Source: Mesorhizobium sp.
GTDB taxonomy: Bacteria; Pseudomonadota; Alphaproteobacteria; Rhizobiales; Rhizobiaceae
Reading direction: 5' to 3'
DNA length: 9,546 bases
Assembly: GCA_019509685.1 (NCBI GenBank)
Contig: JAEKLU010000125.1
Coordinates: 1-9,546, forward strand
Each line of letters begins with the position of its first letter. Position 1 is the first letter of the stretch. This document shows, piece after piece, positions 7,395 to 9,546 of the stretch. The translations under genes were made by a program, and so were the position numbers. Below the pieces are notes generated by a model, which worked only from the letters and a program-made list of their open reading frames with translations, was not told where the DNA came from and did no database searches.

Positions 7395-9269
7395 ATGGAT
7401 CGGGTCTTCGTCGAGTATTACGAAGAGGAACTGACCCATATCCGGGCGCTGGCCGCGGAATTCGCCGACATGCACCCGGCAGTTGCCCGCAATCTCTCGC
7501 TCGATACTGTGCCCTGTCCCGACCCCTATGTGGAACGGCTGCTTGACGGCGTGGCCTTCCTTGCCGCGCGCACCCGGCTGAAGGTCGACGCGGAGCGCTC
7601 GCGCTTCTCGCGCGCCGTGCTCGATGTGCTTTACCCGGATCTGGTGACGCCGGCGCCGGCGACAGCCATGGCCGTGCTTAAACCCGGCCAGCAGGTGCAG
7701 TCGATGATTGCCGGCCACGCCGTCGCGCGCGGCACACGACTGGTCTCCAGCCTGCATCCAGGGCTTTCGACGCGTTCGACATTCACCACAGCGCAGGAGG
7801 TCACACTGTGGCCGATCGCAATCACCTCGGTCAGCTATTTCCAGGATCGCAGCGCGCTTGCCGCCGCCGGCATCGCGCCGCTCGGCGGCGTGCGCGGCGA
7901 GGCGGCGTTCCGCATCTCGCTCGGCCGCGCCGGAAAAGGCAAGCTTTCCGAACTGTCGCTCGACCGCCTCGATCTCTATTTCGCGGGCCGCACCAAGGCG
8001 CCGCTGCTGTTCGATGCGATCTTCGGCGCCTGCTCGGCCATCGGCGCGCGGGCGGAAGGCAAGACCAATCCGCTCACGGCCCTGCCCGAGCCAGAAATGA
8101 TCGGCATACGCGACGACGAAGCCCTGATGCCGCGCACCCGCCCGACCTTCGAGGGATATCGGCTGCTGCGCGAATATTTTATGATTCCGGAGCGTTTCCA
8201 TTATGTGCGGGTCGCCGGCCTGCAGCCGGTGGTGCGCAAGTGCGACGGCGGAATGGAGATCATCTTCCTGTTCCGGCGACCGGTGCCCGAGCTCGCCGAT
8301 GTGGCGCCGACCGATTTCGAGCTGTTCGCGACGCCGATCATCAATCTCTTCGAACGCGAATGCAACGTCATCGAAATCGATCCGCGCAAGACGCGGCAGG
8401 TGCTGCATGCCGACCGCACGCGGGCGCGCGACTTCGAGATCTTCCGGGTCACCCGGGTCGAGGACGCCGACGCGGAGGGCAGCGAGGCGACGATCCCCGA
8501 ATTGTTCAGCCTGGGGCAGAACCGCGGCAGCGGCTGGGTCTATTCGACGGAGCGGCGTCCGCGCCGGGCCACGGAAGACGAGCGGCGCGAGGGCCTGACC
8601 CGCACCTCCTACACCGGCGACGATCTCTTTATCGCCATCTCGCGCCCGGCCGGGAGCGCGCCAAACCGGCCGCTCAAGCGTCTCGACATCATGGCGCTCT
8701 GCACCAACCGCGACCTGCCGATCCTGGACGACACGCCGACGCTGACGCTGGAAACGGCCGATCCGGTGGAGGCGGTGCGCTTGCTCGGGGCACTGCGACC
8801 GCCACAGCCGGCGATTCCGGCAGCACTACCGGCGGGCGCCGAGGGCGAATCCCGCGCCGACAATCTCGCCTGGCGGCTGGTGGCGCAGCTCTCGCTCAAC
8901 TTCCTCAGCCTGGCCAAGGAAGGACGTGGCGTCGATCCGCTGCATGCGCTGCTCGATCTCTATGCCGACCGGGGCGATCCGAGCCTTGCCCGCAACGTGC
9001 ATTCGATCGTGCGCATCGATTCGCGCCCGGTGATCGAGCGGCTGCAGATCGACGGACCGATGTGTTTCGGACGCGGCACCGAAGTGACGTTGCATGTCGA
9101 CCAATCCGTGCTGGCGGGTCAAAGCTCATTGCTGCTCTCGGCCCTGCTTTCGCGGCTGTTCGCCCGCCATGCCGGGATAAACGGGTTTGTGCGGACGCGC
9201 ACGCGGTTGCTGCAGAAACAGGAGGATGTGCCATGGCCGATGACGCCCGGCAATCGCTACCTGATCTAG
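7395..9269 (+). CDS. tssF: T6SS baseplate protein TssF (VasA/ImpG family)
   Basis: TssF is the main structural part of the baseplate wedge, where it binds TssG, TssE and TssK. The 624 residues match the usual length of about 600. The N-terminus carries the family signature: FVEYYEEELTHIRALAAEFADMHP (5-28), CPDPYVERLLDGVAFLAAR (41-59), LKVDAERSRF (62-71) and LDVLYPDLVTPAP (76-88). The middle holds FEGYRLLREYFMIPERFHYVRV, typical of the family. The C-terminus has a Gly-Arg-Gly strand motif, a leucine-rich helix, then HAGINGF and the closing WPMTPGNRYLI (614-624). The start is 1 bp after the tssE stop. The last 37 bases overlap tssG. No frameshift or missing block was seen. Confidence 0.97.
   Translation: MDRVFVEYYEEELTHIRALAAEFADMHPAVARNLSLDTVPCPDPYVERLLDGVAFLAARTRLKVDAERSRFSRAVLDVLYPDLVTPAPATAMAVLKPGQQVQSMIAGHAVARGTRLVSSLHPGLSTRSTFTTAQEVTLWPIAITSVSYFQDRSALAAAGIAPLGGVRGEAAFRISLGRAGKGKLSELSLDRLDLYFAGRTKAPLLFDAIFGACSAIGARAEGKTNPLTALPEPEMIGIRDDEALMPRTRPTFEGYRLLREYFMIPERFHYVRVAGLQPVVRKCDGGMEIIFLFRRPVPELADVAPTDFELFATPIINLFERECNVIEIDPRKTRQVLHADRTRARDFEIFRVTRVEDADAEGSEATIPELFSLGQNRGSGWVYSTERRPRRATEDERREGLTRTSYTGDDLFIAISRPAGSAPNRPLKRLDIMALCTNRDLPILDDTPTLTLETADPVEAVRLLGALRPPQPAIPAALPAGAEGESRADNLAWRLVAQLSLNFLSLAKEGRGVDPLHALLDLYADRGDPSLARNVHSIVRIDSRPVIERLQIDGPMCFGRGTEVTLHVDQSVLAGQSSLLLSALLSRLFARHAGINGFVRTRTRLLQKQEDVPWPMTPGNRYLI
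9220..9225 (+). promoter_or_regulatory. consensus RBS of tssG inside tssF
   Basis: A perfect AGGAGG sits 7 nt before the ATG at 9233, within tssF codons about 45 bases before its stop. It decides the tssG start and implies that tssF and tssG are made in proportion. Confidence 0.75.
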
Positions 9270-9546
9270 CGCAGCCCGCAACGACGCCCGCCGAAACGCT
9301 GTCGGAGGGTTTCGATTTCTTCGAGCTGCTGCGACGTCTCGAGCAGCGCCACGGATTGTTCGGGCATTCCGGGACGGCAGACCGCGAACCGGCGAGGCTT
9401 GGCCAGCACGTGCGCCTGAGCTTTTCGGCGCGCGACGTCGTCAAGTTCCAGGACACAGGAGACAAGTCACCAGCGCGTGTGACACTGGCCAATCTCGGCC
9501 TGCTCGGGCCGGAAGGACCCATGCCGCTGCATCTGACCCGCTGGGT
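9233..9546 (+). CDS. tssG: T6SS baseplate protein TssG (N-terminal part; cut by window edge)
   Basis: TssG pairs with two TssF copies at the core of each baseplate wedge. Only the first 104 residues are in the window. They show the family opening: a variable, acidic lead-in, then FDFFELLRRLEQRHG (27-41), EPARLGQHVRLSFSARDVVKF (52-72) and the conserved LANLGLLGPEGPMPLHLTRW (85-104), equivalent to the FFGLLGPNGPLPLHLTEY motif of TssG proteins. The frame is open to the edge. The start overlaps tssF by 37 bp, with a consensus ribosome binding site. The full gene is expected to continue for roughly 230-250 more codons, probably followed by other T6SS genes (inference). Confidence 0.93.
   Translation, partial: MADDARQSLPDLAQPATTPAETLSEGFDFFELLRRLEQRHGLFGHSGTADREPARLGQHVRLSFSARDVVKFQDTGDKSPARVTLANLGLLGPEGPMPLHLTRW

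Noticed and set aside
7347..8408. 353-codon minus-strand open frame opposite tssF
   Set aside because: Antisense to a conserved gene, with the biased composition of a mirror frame; no supporting start signal or domain.

Overview
The window is a stretch of chromosome-like, GC-rich DNA that holds one half of a type VI secretion system (T6SS) locus. High GC, near absence of TTA/CTA/TCA codons, alphaproteobacterial protein flavour and gene order point to a Rhizobiales-type alphaproteobacterium (Mesorhizobium-like is my guess; this is inference, not a database result). No RNA genes, mobile elements, CRISPR arrays or foreign-looking islands are visible.

Layout. Left arm (1-2597, minus strand): the sheath-recycling AAA+ ATPase ClpV/TssH, cut at its C-terminal end by the window edge. 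Centre (2598-2919): a 322-bp divergent intergenic region that must carry the promoters for both arms. Right arm (2920-9546, plus strand): tssA, tssB, tssC, hcp (tssD), tssE, tssF and the first third of tssG. These are packed with gaps of 6, 3, 48 and 1 bp and overlaps of 14 (hcp/tssE) and 37 bp (tssF/tssG), so they look like one operon. The only sizeable break is the 48-bp leader in front of hcp.

How the genes work together. TssE, TssF and TssG form the baseplate wedges (with TssK, not in this window). TssA primes and coordinates assembly of the Hcp inner tube and of the TssB-TssC contractile sheath around it. Contraction drives the Hcp tube out of the cell, and ClpV then unfolds the contracted sheath so that its subunits can be reused. 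The membrane complex (TssL, TssM), TssK, the VgrG/PAAR spike and effectors are not here and would be expected outside the window.

The system itself is a known one. The parts that look least ordinary are a roughly 50-residue Lys/Ala/Glu-rich insert in ClpV just before its second ATPase domain, and an extra block of about 65 residues that splits the conserved core of TssE. I found no undescribed system in the window.
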